Assembly (NCBI RefSeq): GCF_000745185.1
Contig: NZ_JQNJ01000001.1
Span: 3,640,501 to 3,704,500, forward strand
DNA length: 64,000 bases
Direction of reading: 5' to 3'
Source of the DNA: Muricauda sp. MAR_2010_75
GTDB taxonomy: Bacteria > Bacteroidota > Bacteroidia > Flavobacteriales > Flavobacteriaceae
Part shown: one piece after another, positions 1 to 7,143 of the stretch
Numbering within the stretch: the first letter of the stretch is position 1
Layout: each line of letters opens with the position of its first letter
The notes under the pieces: model-generated
Told to the model about the DNA's origin: nothing
What the model saw: the letters and a program-made list of their open reading frames with translations, nothing else
The model's database searches: none
Translations under genes and position numbers: made by a program

Positions 1-117
1 GATGAAATTTACCAACTGCTCTTGGGCAACTCTGGTGGTAATGACCTCAAAGCCTACTTTTTCCAAAGCATCAACTCCCGATTGGGCCAATCCGTCATTT
101 GCAAGTACAACTTTCAT
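1..117 (-). CDS. serA: D-3-phosphoglycerate dehydrogenase, N-terminal fragment
   Basis: Only the first 39 codons lie in the window; the gene runs off the left edge. The product starts MKVVLANDGLAQSGVDALEK, which matches the start of the short bacterial 3-phosphoglycerate dehydrogenases (first, NAD-dependent step of serine synthesis, cytoplasmic). It follows serC on the same strand with a 76-bp gap, and serC supplies the second step, so the two probably form a serC-serA unit. The NAD-binding and catalytic residues are outside the window, so the call rests on the N-terminus and the neighbour. Confidence 0.85.
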   Translation of the reverse strand, partial: MKVVLANDGLAQSGVDALEKVGFEVITTRVAQEQLVNFI

Positions 118-159
118 AGGGTTTCACTCTTAAAAAATAATGCAGGATGTCAACCGAAA

Positions 160-182
160 TCAGAAATCCGACAACTGATAAC
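160..182. repeat. Intergenic repeat, copy 1 (serC-serA gap)
   Basis: A 23-bp segment containing ATCCGACAACTGATAAC. It matches 19 of 23 positions with the segment at 3054-3076 upstream of ychF. Both copies are purely intergenic. It may belong to a dispersed repeat family; the function is unknown. Confidence 0.45.
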
Positions 183-193
183 TGATAACAAAC

Positions 194-1258
194 CTACCCC
201 TTCTTTTCCAATTCACTCATAATATCCACCAAAACCCCAACACTTTCCAAAGGCATTGCATTGTACATGGAAGCTCTATACCCTCCTACGGACCTATGCC
301 CATTGATTCCGCTTATGCCCGCCTCTTTGCACATTTCATCAAATGTATCTTTGAGTGCATCATCGGTAATGTTAAAAGTCGCATTCATAGTGGAACGGTC
401 TTCCTTGGCCGCAAAACCTGAAAACACAGGATTCAGTTCTATTTCAGAGTAAATAAGGCTTGCTTTACGTTCGTTGATTTCCTCAATGGCAGAAATTCCG
501 CCTAAGTCCTTCAACCACTGTAGGGTAAGCATGGAAACATATACGGCAAAAACCGGAGGTGTGTTGAACATACTGTCTTTGCTTACATGCACAGCATAAT
601 CCAACATGGATGGAATTTTTCGGGAAACCTTACCTAAAACATCCTCTTTCACCACAACCAAGGTGGTTCCAGCAGGACCCATATTCTTTTGGGCTCCGGC
701 ATAAATTAAGTCAAATTGGGAAAAATCGAGCTGTCTTGAGAAAATATCCGAACTCATATCACACACCAGAGGAACATCGGTCTTTGGAAACTTCTTGATC
801 TGTGTTCCAAAAATGGTATTGTTGGAAGTCAAGTGCAGGTAATCCAAATCTGAGGGTATTGCATACCCCTTTGGAATATGGTTGAAGTTTTGTTCTTGGG
901 AAGAGGCCACTTCCACGATTTCACCGAACAAACGGGCTTCTTTGATGGCTTTCTGACTCCACGTACCCGTATTCACATATCCCGCTTTTTTATCCAAAAG
1001 ATTATAGGCGGCCATTAAAAACTGCATGCTGGCACCGCCTTGAAGAAACAGGGCTTGATATCCTTTTCCTTCCAATCCAAGGAGCTCTAGGGCAAGGGAA
1101 CGGGCCTTTTCCATTATAGTCACAAATTCCTTGCTTCGGTGTGAGATTTCTATGAGTGATAGACCAATGCCGTCCAATTCCAGAACGGCTTCGGAGGCTT
1201 TCTGCATTACCTCTTTGGGCAAAATACATGGGCCTGCGCTAAAATTGTGTTTTTTCAT
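194..1258 (-). CDS. serC: Phosphoserine aminotransferase
   Basis: PLP-dependent class V aminotransferase of 354 residues that converts 3-phosphohydroxypyruvate and glutamate to phosphoserine and 2-oxoglutarate (second step of serine synthesis; the same fold also serves pyridoxine synthesis). The N-terminus has the family signature NFSAGPCILPKEV, GGASMQF near residue 75, and the PLP-binding lysine in YAGAQKNMGPAG (about K191). The C-terminus GHRSVGGYRASMYNA is typical of SerC. Length is normal for the family. It is transcribed toward serA and lies 72 bp downstream of the acyl-CoA reductase gene on the same strand. Confidence 0.96.
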   Translation of the reverse strand: MKKHNFSAGPCILPKEVMQKASEAVLELDGIGLSLIEISHRSKEFVTIMEKARSLALELLGLEGKGYQALFLQGGASMQFLMAAYNLLDKKAGYVNTGTWSQKAIKEARLFGEIVEVASSQEQNFNHIPKGYAIPSDLDYLHLTSNNTIFGTQIKKFPKTDVPLVCDMSSDIFSRQLDFSQFDLIYAGAQKNMGPAGTTLVVVKEDVLGKVSRKIPSMLDYAVHVSKDSMFNTPPVFAVYVSMLTLQWLKDLGGISAIEEINERKASLIYSEIELNPVFSGFAAKEDRSTMNATFNITDDALKDTFDEMCKEAGISGINGHRSVGGYRASMYNAMPLESVGVLVDIMSELEKKG

Positions 1259-1330
1259 TTGCTAGGTTTGAGTGGATAAAGGTCTTAAAAAAACTTGGAT
1301 CTAAAAACGATTCAAACCAAAGGTTGAACC

Positions 1331-2377
1331 CTATAGTTTTAGTAAAAACTCCATAGTGTCCACACCATCGGCGTAATCGTTGAGTTGGGGCTTCTGTGTT
1401 TCACCAAAAGGAATGTCATCAGCACTTTTACGGTTTGAAACCACACACTGGATTTGTTCTTCATTTTCGGCAAGATGCATGCGTAACTCCTCCTCAGATG
1501 TATAGTAGGAATAAAAAAGAGCAGCAATTGGGGAAGAAAAGCCTTGATCTTCCTTTAAGATCAAAAAACCGTTGTCCCGAAGTTTAAAATTGCTCATTAA
1601 ATATACCGCTTTATTATAATCGTAATTATTGGCATATTTATGTTGATGGATTATCGCCCCAAACTCAAAAATTGCCTTGAAAAACGAATCAAAATCATAA
1701 GTTGTAGGCACATAGATCTTGGAGACATTGCGGCACCCCAGTCCATAATACCTGAAAATATCTTCACCAAGAGCTTTGAGTTCTTTCTGGGTTTCATTTC
1801 CAGTAAGCACCGCCACAGAGTTTCTATTTTTTCGGATAATATTGGGCTTCTTCCCAAAGTAATATTCAAAATAGCGACTGGTGTTGTTGCTGCCAGTTGC
1901 AATAACGGCATCAAAACCTTCTAATTTCCCCTCAGTGAATTTAATCCGTTCCGCAAGCAAAGGCTCTTGTTCAATTAAATATTGGGCAAGAAAGGGTAAT
2001 AATACCTTGTCATTCGATGAGAGTTTGGCCAAAACCTTGTTGCCAAAGCACAAAACACACAGAAAATCATGGAATCCAACCATGGGGATATTTCCGGCCA
2101 TCACTATCCCAATGGTCTTTGGTGCCCCGCTATTTTCAAAATTATAATTGGACAACCATTGTTTCAAGTTATTTTCAGTCAGCAATGCTGACCACTGTTT
2201 TAGTGCAAAAAGGATGTTTTCACGGGTAAACCACGCATTTTGTTGCTGCGATTTGGTAATAACAACCTCAAAATCGGAATGGGTATCGGATGGGTTTTCA
2301 TAAGAATATTCACAAAAATCCGTTAGATAATTTCCAAGTTTAACAAAAGCTTCCAATATTGGGAGATGTGCGGTCAT
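1331..2377 (-). CDS. LuxC-like acyl-CoA reductase
   Basis: A 348-residue member of the LuxC acyl-CoA reductase family, related to aldehyde dehydrogenases, which reduces acyl-CoA or acyl-enzyme to aldehyde with NADPH. The likely nucleophile is C215 in YYGLGCRNVSK; the nucleotide-binding part includes VMAGNIPMVGFHD (92-104) and VIATGSNNTSRYF (158-170). No luxD, luxE or luciferase gene is near, so this is not a light-producing operon. Synteny with serC and a divergent ferredoxin is, from memory, common in Flavobacteriaceae. The physiological acyl substrate cannot be read from the sequence. Confidence 0.85.
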   Translation of the reverse strand: MTAHLPILEAFVKLGNYLTDFCEYSYENPSDTHSDFEVVITKSQQQNAWFTRENILFALKQWSALLTENNLKQWLSNYNFENSGAPKTIGIVMAGNIPMVGFHDFLCVLCFGNKVLAKLSSNDKVLLPFLAQYLIEQEPLLAERIKFTEGKLEGFDAVIATGSNNTSRYFEYYFGKKPNIIRKNRNSVAVLTGNETQKELKALGEDIFRYYGLGCRNVSKIYVPTTYDFDSFFKAIFEFGAIIHQHKYANNYDYNKAVYLMSNFKLRDNGFLILKEDQGFSSPIAALFYSYYTSEEELRMHLAENEEQIQCVVSNRKSADDIPFGETQKPQLNDYADGVDTMEFLLKL

Positions 2378-2381
2378 TATA

Positions 2382-2413
2382 TTTGTATACTAATTTGGTA
2401 GGGTTTATTTTTG
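2382..2413 (+). promoter_or_regulatory. Bacteroidota-type promoter of the ferredoxin gene
   Basis: TTTG at 2382-2385, a 20-bp spacer, then TATTTTTG at 2406-2413, a full match to the -33 TTTG / -7 TAnnTTTG consensus. The transcript would start near 2420, about 43 nt before the ferredoxin ATG at 2463. It overlaps the divergent start region of the acyl-CoA reductase gene. Confidence 0.7.
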
Positions 2414-2462
2414 CCAAAAGTAAGCATGCTGAAATAATTCGGCACAATAGAAAAAGAAAATT

Positions 2463-2816
2463 ATGGCGATTATCATAACTGATGAATGTATAAACTGCGG
2501 TGCTTGTGAGCCAGAATGCCCAAATACTGCAATTTATGAAGGTGCGGATGAATGGAGATATAGCGATGGTACTTCCTTAACGGGCGACGTGGTGCTTCCC
2601 AATGGAAAAGCGGTGAATGCCGATGACGTACAGGAACCCATTAGTGATGAAATATACTATATTGCTCCAGATAAATGTACAGAATGCATGGGCTTTCATG
2701 AGGAACCCCAATGTGCTGCGGTTTGTCCCGTGGATTGTTGTGTTCCCGATGAAGATCACGTGGAGAGCGAAGAAGTCCTTTTGGGCAAGCAGAAGTTTAT
2801 GCACCCAGACGGGTAA
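2463..2816 (+). CDS. 2x[4Fe-4S] ferredoxin
   Basis: A 117-residue cytoplasmic electron carrier. The first cluster motif is [12 protein letters not shown] near residue 11; the second is [13 protein letters not shown] followed by CPVDCC near residues 72-95, with the longer spacing between its second and third cysteines typical of the Alvin/YfhL-type ferredoxins. It has its own promoter (2382-2413) and terminator (2840-2865), so it is monocistronic or nearly so. Its redox partner is unknown; the divergent acyl-CoA reductase is the nearest oxidoreductase, but a functional link is only inference. Confidence 0.93.
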   Translation: MAIIITDECINCGACEPECPNTAIYEGADEWRYSDGTSLTGDVVLPNGKAVNADDVQEPISDEIYYIAPDKCTECMGFHEEPQCAAVCPVDCCVPDEDHVESEEVLLGKQKFMHPDG

Positions 2817-2839
2817 GCAATAAAGTTTAAGTATTTTAG

Positions 2840-2865
2840 CCCCGAACGTGTTTCGGGGTTTTTTT
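2840..2865 (+). terminator. Rho-independent terminator after the ferredoxin gene
   Basis: Stem CCCCGAA (2840-2846) pairs with TTCGGGG (2852-2858) around a 5-nt loop, followed by seven T (2859-2865). It begins 24 bp after the ferredoxin stop codon. The T-run ends exactly where a 41-codon ORF begins. Confidence 0.85.
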
Positions 2866-2991
2866 ATGAAAAAAGAAAAAGCATACAATGGATTTTGGAA
2901 ACAGCTGGGCTGTATACTCTCCCTTTTGGCCATTTTAGGTATAGCCGCCGTTTTTATTATTGGCTTCTATTTGTTGATCAATGGATTTTAG
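2866..2991 (+). CDS. Possible 41-residue membrane micro-protein
   Basis: An ATG at 2866 opens 41 codons ending in TAG. The N-terminus is basic (MKKEKAYNGFWKQ), then one long hydrophobic helix (about residues 16-38: CILSLLAILGIAAVF and onward) that would span the inner membrane. The start abuts the T-run of the ferredoxin terminator, leaving no room for a leader, so translation would depend on read-through or a leaderless transcript. No family recognised. The composition is right for a real small membrane protein, but the ORF could be chance. Confidence 0.4.
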   Translation: MKKEKAYNGFWKQLGCILSLLAILGIAAVFIIGFYLLINGF

Positions 2992-3014
2992 GCCCCTAAA
3001 ACAAAACTTCAACT

Positions 3015-3022
3015 TATATTTG
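3015..3022 (+). promoter_or_regulatory. -7 box upstream of ychF
   Basis: TATATTTG is a perfect TAnnTTTG match 68 bp before the ychF start. No clear TTG stands 17-23 bp upstream. The predicted leader would carry the hairpin and repeat at 3046-3076. Confidence 0.45.
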
Positions 3023-3045
3023 CAGCCGGAATTCAGACCTCGGAC

Positions 3046-3076
3046 TTCAGATGTCTGAAATCTGACAACTGAAATC
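3046..3076. repeat. Hairpin plus intergenic repeat copy 2 in the ychF leader
   Basis: TTCAGA (3046-3051) and TCTGAA (3054-3059) form a perfect inverted repeat around TG; the right arm begins a 23-bp segment (3054-3076) that matches 19 of 23 positions of 160-182. It lies between the ychF -7 box and its ATG. Confidence 0.45.
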
Positions 3077-3090
3077 TTAAGTAAGAGCCA

Positions 3091-4185
3091 ATGAAAGCCG
3101 GTATTGTAGGATTGCCCAATGTAGGAAAATCGACTTTGTTCAACTGTCTGTCCAACGCAAAGGCACAGAGTGCCAACTTCCCCTTTTGTACTATTGAACC
3201 CAATATTGGTGTGGTTAACGTACCTGATACCCGTTTGGAAAAATTGGAGGAGTTGGTCAATCCTGAGCGTGTGGTTCCTGCCACGGTTGAAATTGTGGAT
3301 ATTGCCGGTTTGGTGAAGGGTGCCAGCAAAGGGGAGGGGTTAGGAAACCAGTTTTTGGGAAACATCCGTGAAACCGATGCTATTTTGCATGTGTTGCGCT
3401 GTTTTGACAATGATAACATTGTACATGTAGATGGTTCCGTTGACCCTATCCGCGATAAGGAGACCATCGATATGGAGCTTCAGTTGAAGGATTTGGAAAG
3501 CGTTGAAAAGAAACTCGATAAGGTAAAACGTGCCGCCAAAACCGGAAATAAAGAAGCTCAAAAAGAAGAAGCCGTTCTAAATGCCTTGAAAGAAGGGTTG
3601 GAATCTGGAACATCGGTACGGGCCATACAATTCAGTGACGATGATAGAGCGGAATATGTAAAACCCATGCAACTTATTACCGATAAGCCGGTGATGTACG
3701 TTTGTAATGTTGATGAGGGAGCTGCTACGACTGGAAATGCTTATGTTGAAAAAGTAAAAGAAGCCGTGGCCAACGAAAATGCGGAGGTCATCTTTTTAGC
3801 GGTCGGTACTGAAGCTGACATCACTGAGTTGGAAACCTATGAGGAGCGTCAACTCTTTTTAGAGGATTTAGGGCTTTCAGAACCGGGTTCCGCCAAATTG
3901 ATTCGTGGTGCTTACAAATTATTGGATTTGGAAACTTATTTTACCGCCGGGGTCAAGGAAGTACGCGCATGGACCATTCCTGTTGGGGCCACTGCACCCC
4001 AAGCCGCAGGAGTCATCCACACCGATTTTGAAAAAGGATTCATCCGTGCCGAGGTCATTGCGTATGATGACTATATTAAATATGGTAGCGAGACCAAAGT
4101 AAAAGAAGCTGGCCGTATGCGGGTAGAAGGCAAGGAATACATCGTTAAAGATGGTGACGTCATGCATTTTAGGTTTAATGTCTAG
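3091..4185 (+). CDS. ychF: Redox-regulated ATPase YchF (Obg family)
   Basis: A 364-residue P-loop NTPase of the Obg/YchF family that binds ribosomes and prefers ATP over GTP. Visible motifs: Walker A GLPNVGKST (7-15), the G2 region NFPFCTIEPN (about 30-39), G3 DIAGLVKGAS, and a central coiled-coil region around residues 130-175. The C-terminal TGS domain holds SETKVKEAGRMRVEGKEY and ends VMHFRFNV, characteristic of YchF. Length is normal. It is universally conserved, with a role in translation and stress tuning; it stands alone here. Confidence 0.97.
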   Translation: MKAGIVGLPNVGKSTLFNCLSNAKAQSANFPFCTIEPNIGVVNVPDTRLEKLEELVNPERVVPATVEIVDIAGLVKGASKGEGLGNQFLGNIRETDAILHVLRCFDNDNIVHVDGSVDPIRDKETIDMELQLKDLESVEKKLDKVKRAAKTGNKEAQKEEAVLNALKEGLESGTSVRAIQFSDDDRAEYVKPMQLITDKPVMYVCNVDEGAATTGNAYVEKVKEAVANENAEVIFLAVGTEADITELETYEERQLFLEDLGLSEPGSAKLIRGAYKLLDLETYFTAGVKEVRAWTIPVGATAPQAAGVIHTDFEKGFIRAEVIAYDDYIKYGSETKVKEAGRMRVEGKEYIVKDGDVMHFRFNV

Positions 4186-4252
4186 CGCTTGGGCATTGTA
4201 ATTCACTCTTTTTCAATATTTTTTTGAAAACACCTTGATGTAGCTTTATCCC

Positions 4253-5155
4253 ATGTCAACAAAAGGCCTGGGCATTTTATACGGAATATTGGGGGTAGTT
4301 TTGTTCTCCTCAAAGGCGGTCATGGTAAAACTGGCCTACCAATATCAGGTGGACACTTTGGACCTGCTTATGTTCCGAATGTTTCTCTCCCTGCCATTCT
4401 ATATTCTTATTCTTTTTATCATACGAAAGAAGCGTCCTTCCGTTGAAATCAGGACAAAAGATTATCTATGGTTGCTCGCCTTTGGCTTTGTGGGTTACTA
4501 TTTGGCCAGCTATTTTGATTTCTTGGGCCTCAACTACATCAAGGCAGGATTGGAGCGCATCATTTTATTTGTCTATCCCACTATTGTGGTGTTTTTGGGA
4601 TGGTTATTTTTTAGGGAGAAAATAACAAAAGTACAAACCACGGCCATCATCATTACCTATATGGGTGTAGTGGTCACCTTTTGGAACGAATTAGAAATCG
4701 CGGGAAATGAAGCTTTGATAGGAGGATTTTTGGTTTTGTTGAGTGCCATTACCTACGCTTCGTATTTGGTGGGTAGTGGTTGGTTGATTCCCAAGTTTGG
4801 GGTGCTCCGGTTCACCTGCTATGCTATGATTGTATCCACCTGTTGCATTCTGATGCATTATATTTTCGCTGGCGATTGGGACTTGTTCCAGTATCCACTC
4901 CCTGTTTATGGGTACGGATTCGCTATGGCCATTTTTGCCACTTTGATACCTTCATTTCTGGTCTCGGCCTCGATTGAACGCTTGGGCGCCTCCAACTTTT
5001 CCATTTTAGGTAGTTTAGGTCCTGTGTCCACCATTTTATTGGCCTACGTTTTTCTTGCTGAAAAACTCACGTATTGGCAATTATTTGGAATGTTGATTGT
5101 GATTTTTGGGGTCACCTATCTCTCGCTGAACAGAAAAAGAAAGGCCTTGCGCTAA
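4253..5155 (+). CDS. EamA/DMT-family transporter
   Basis: A 300-residue polytopic inner-membrane protein with ten predicted helices in two EamA repeats (about residues 6-140 and 155-293). The first repeat opens GILYGILGVVLFSSKAVMVK; the second contains the pattern GASNFSILGSLGPVSTILLA typical of the drug/metabolite transporter superfamily. Such proteins export metabolites or amino acids; the substrate cannot be told. The ATG at 4253 gives the normal family length. It stands between ychF and parE, with 67 bp upstream and 103 bp downstream. Confidence 0.9.
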   Translation: MSTKGLGILYGILGVVLFSSKAVMVKLAYQYQVDTLDLLMFRMFLSLPFYILILFIIRKKRPSVEIRTKDYLWLLAFGFVGYYLASYFDFLGLNYIKAGLERIILFVYPTIVVFLGWLFFREKITKVQTTAIIITYMGVVVTFWNELEIAGNEALIGGFLVLLSAITYASYLVGSGWLIPKFGVLRFTCYAMIVSTCCILMHYIFAGDWDLFQYPLPVYGYGFAMAIFATLIPSFLVSASIERLGASNFSILGSLGPVSTILLAYVFLAEKLTYWQLFGMLIVIFGVTYLSLNRKRKALR

Positions 5156-5212
5156 TTTATATTAACAATCATACCGTTTTCTTTGTTGATTACTTTCTGC
5201 CGCCAATACTTT

Positions 5213-5220
5213 TATTTTTG
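5213..5220 (+). promoter_or_regulatory. -7 box upstream of parE
   Basis: TATTTTTG matches TAnnTTTG 38 bp before the parE ATG. A TTG at 5186-5188 is 24 bp upstream, slightly beyond the usual 17-23 bp spacing. Confidence 0.4.
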
Positions 5221-5258
5221 CTCCGAAATTTTATATTGCAAGGATTAACCCTTAACTA

Positions 5259-7118
5259 ATGTCGCAAACCCAGTATACCGAGGATAACATTCGTTCCCTG
5301 GATTGGAAGGAGCATATTCGCATGCGCCCAGGGATGTACATTGGAAAACTGGGAGATGGTTCCTCCGCAGACGATGGTATTTACATTCTTCTTAAGGAAG
5401 TCATAGACAACTGTATTGATGAGTTTGTCATGGGTGCTGGGAAGACCATCGAAATCAATATAAAGGACAACACGGTACATGTTCGTGATTTTGGACGTGG
5501 CATTCCACTGGGAAAAGTGGTGGATGTGGTTTCCAAAATGAACACCGGTGGTAAGTACGATACGCGAGCCTTTAAAAAATCCGTGGGATTGAATGGGGTA
5601 GGGACCAAGGCCGTGAATGCCCTATCTACTTATTTTCGGGTGGAGTCCACCCGTGATGGGCAATCCAAAACTGCAGAATTCGAAACCGGAAACCTGACCA
5701 ACGAAGAGCTGCTGGAAGAGACTTCCAGACGGCGTGGAACCAAAGTAAGTTTTGTACCGGACGAGTCCATTTTCAAAAAATACAAATACCGAAATGAGTA
5801 TGTGGAACGCATGCTCAAAAATTACGTCTACCTCAATCCTGGGTTGACCATTGTCTTTAATGGCGAAAAATTCCATTCAGAGAATGGATTGAAGGATTTG
5901 TTGGAGGACAACAATAATGAAGACGATTTTCTATATCCCATCATTCACCTAAAAGGGGATGATATTGAGGTAGCCATGACCCACAGCAAAACGCAATATA
6001 GCGAGGAGTACCATTCCTTTGTAAATGGGCAGCATACCACACAGGGCGGAACACATCAATCCGCTTTTCGGGAAGCTGTGGTAAAGACCATTCGTGATTT
6101 CTACGGAAAAAACTACGATGCTTCAGACGTAAGAAAGTCAATCATTTCTGCCATCTCAATTAAAGTGATGGAACCTGTTTTTGAGAGCCAGACCAAGACC
6201 AAGTTAGGCTCTACGGACATGGGTGGAAAACTGCCCACAGTACGTACCTATATCAATGATTTTGTAGGCACCCAACTGGACAATTACTTGCATAAAAATC
6301 CTAAAACTGCTGAGGCTCTCCAACGCAAAATTGTTCAGGCCGAAAAGGAACGAAAGGAACTTTCAGGCATTCGAAAATTGGCTAGGGAACGCGCTAAAAA
6401 AGCAAGCCTTCATAATAAAAAATTGCGGGACTGTAGGGTACATTTACAGGACATGAAGAAGGATCGAAGATTGGAAACCACCCTTTTTATTACTGAGGGG
6501 GATTCTGCATCAGGCTCCATTACTAAGTCGAGGGATGTAAATACGCAAGCTGTTTTCAGTCTTCGAGGCAAACCATTGAATTCCTACGGAATGTCCAAAA
6601 AGATTGTCTACGAAAACGAGGAATTCAATTTACTACAGGCCGCGTTGAACATTGAGGAATCCATGGAGGATTTGCGGTACAACAATATTGTAATCGCCAC
6701 GGATGCCGATGTAGATGGGATGCACATTCGGTTGTTGTTGATTACCTTCTTTTTACAGTTTTTTCCAGAATTGATCAAGGAAAATCACCTGTATATTCTT
6801 CAAACGCCGCTTTTTAGGGTTCGCAACAAAAAAGAAACCATTTATTGTTACAGTGAAGAAGAGAAAAGAAACGCCATTGAAAAATTGACCGGAAAACCAG
6901 AAATCACCCGTTTTAAGGGATTGGGTGAGATTTCTCCGGATGAGTTCAAGCATTTTATTGGAGACGATATTCGATTGGAACCCGTAATGTTGGACAAGGC
7001 CATGAGCATAGATAGTCTGTTGCAGTTCTATATGGGCAAAAATACCCCAGACCGACAAGAATTTATCATAAATAACCTTAAAGTTGAACTTGATCTAGTT
7101 GAGGAAAACCAACTATAA
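5259..7118 (+). CDS. parE: DNA topoisomerase IV subunit B
   Basis: A 619-residue type IIA topoisomerase ATPase subunit; with ParC it decatenates daughter chromosomes. The GHKL ATPase domain shows [10 protein letters not shown] (N51 contacts Mg-ATP), GRGIPLG and the lid [14 protein letters not shown]. The TOPRIM domain has EGDSASG near residue 413 and [10 protein letters not shown] near 482. The C-terminus [15 protein letters not shown] is standard. Length fits ParE rather than the longer GyrB. It sits 25 bp upstream of parC and is surely co-transcribed with it. Confidence 0.96.
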   Translation: MSQTQYTEDNIRSLDWKEHIRMRPGMYIGKLGDGSSADDGIYILLKEVIDNCIDEFVMGAGKTIEINIKDNTVHVRDFGRGIPLGKVVDVVSKMNTGGKYDTRAFKKSVGLNGVGTKAVNALSTYFRVESTRDGQSKTAEFETGNLTNEELLEETSRRRGTKVSFVPDESIFKKYKYRNEYVERMLKNYVYLNPGLTIVFNGEKFHSENGLKDLLEDNNNEDDFLYPIIHLKGDDIEVAMTHSKTQYSEEYHSFVNGQHTTQGGTHQSAFREAVVKTIRDFYGKNYDASDVRKSIISAISIKVMEPVFESQTKTKLGSTDMGGKLPTVRTYINDFVGTQLDNYLHKNPKTAEALQRKIVQAEKERKELSGIRKLARERAKKASLHNKKLRDCRVHLQDMKKDRRLETTLFITEGDSASGSITKSRDVNTQAVFSLRGKPLNSYGMSKKIVYENEEFNLLQAALNIEESMEDLRYNNIVIATDADVDGMHIRLLLITFFLQFFPELIKENHLYILQTPLFRVRNKKETIYCYSEEEKRNAIEKLTGKPEITRFKGLGEISPDEFKHFIGDDIRLEPVMLDKAMSIDSLLQFYMGKNTPDRQEFIINNLKVELDLVEENQL

Positions 7119-7143
7119 ACCTATTAAATGCACGCCCTTCTAA

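Noticed and set aside
1331..2377. Bioluminescence operon
   Set aside because: Only a LuxC-like reductase is present; there is no LuxA/B/D/E.
4200..4240. Terminator after ychF (TTTTCAA / TTGAAAA)
   Set aside because: The stem is all A-T apart from one pair and is not followed by a T-run.
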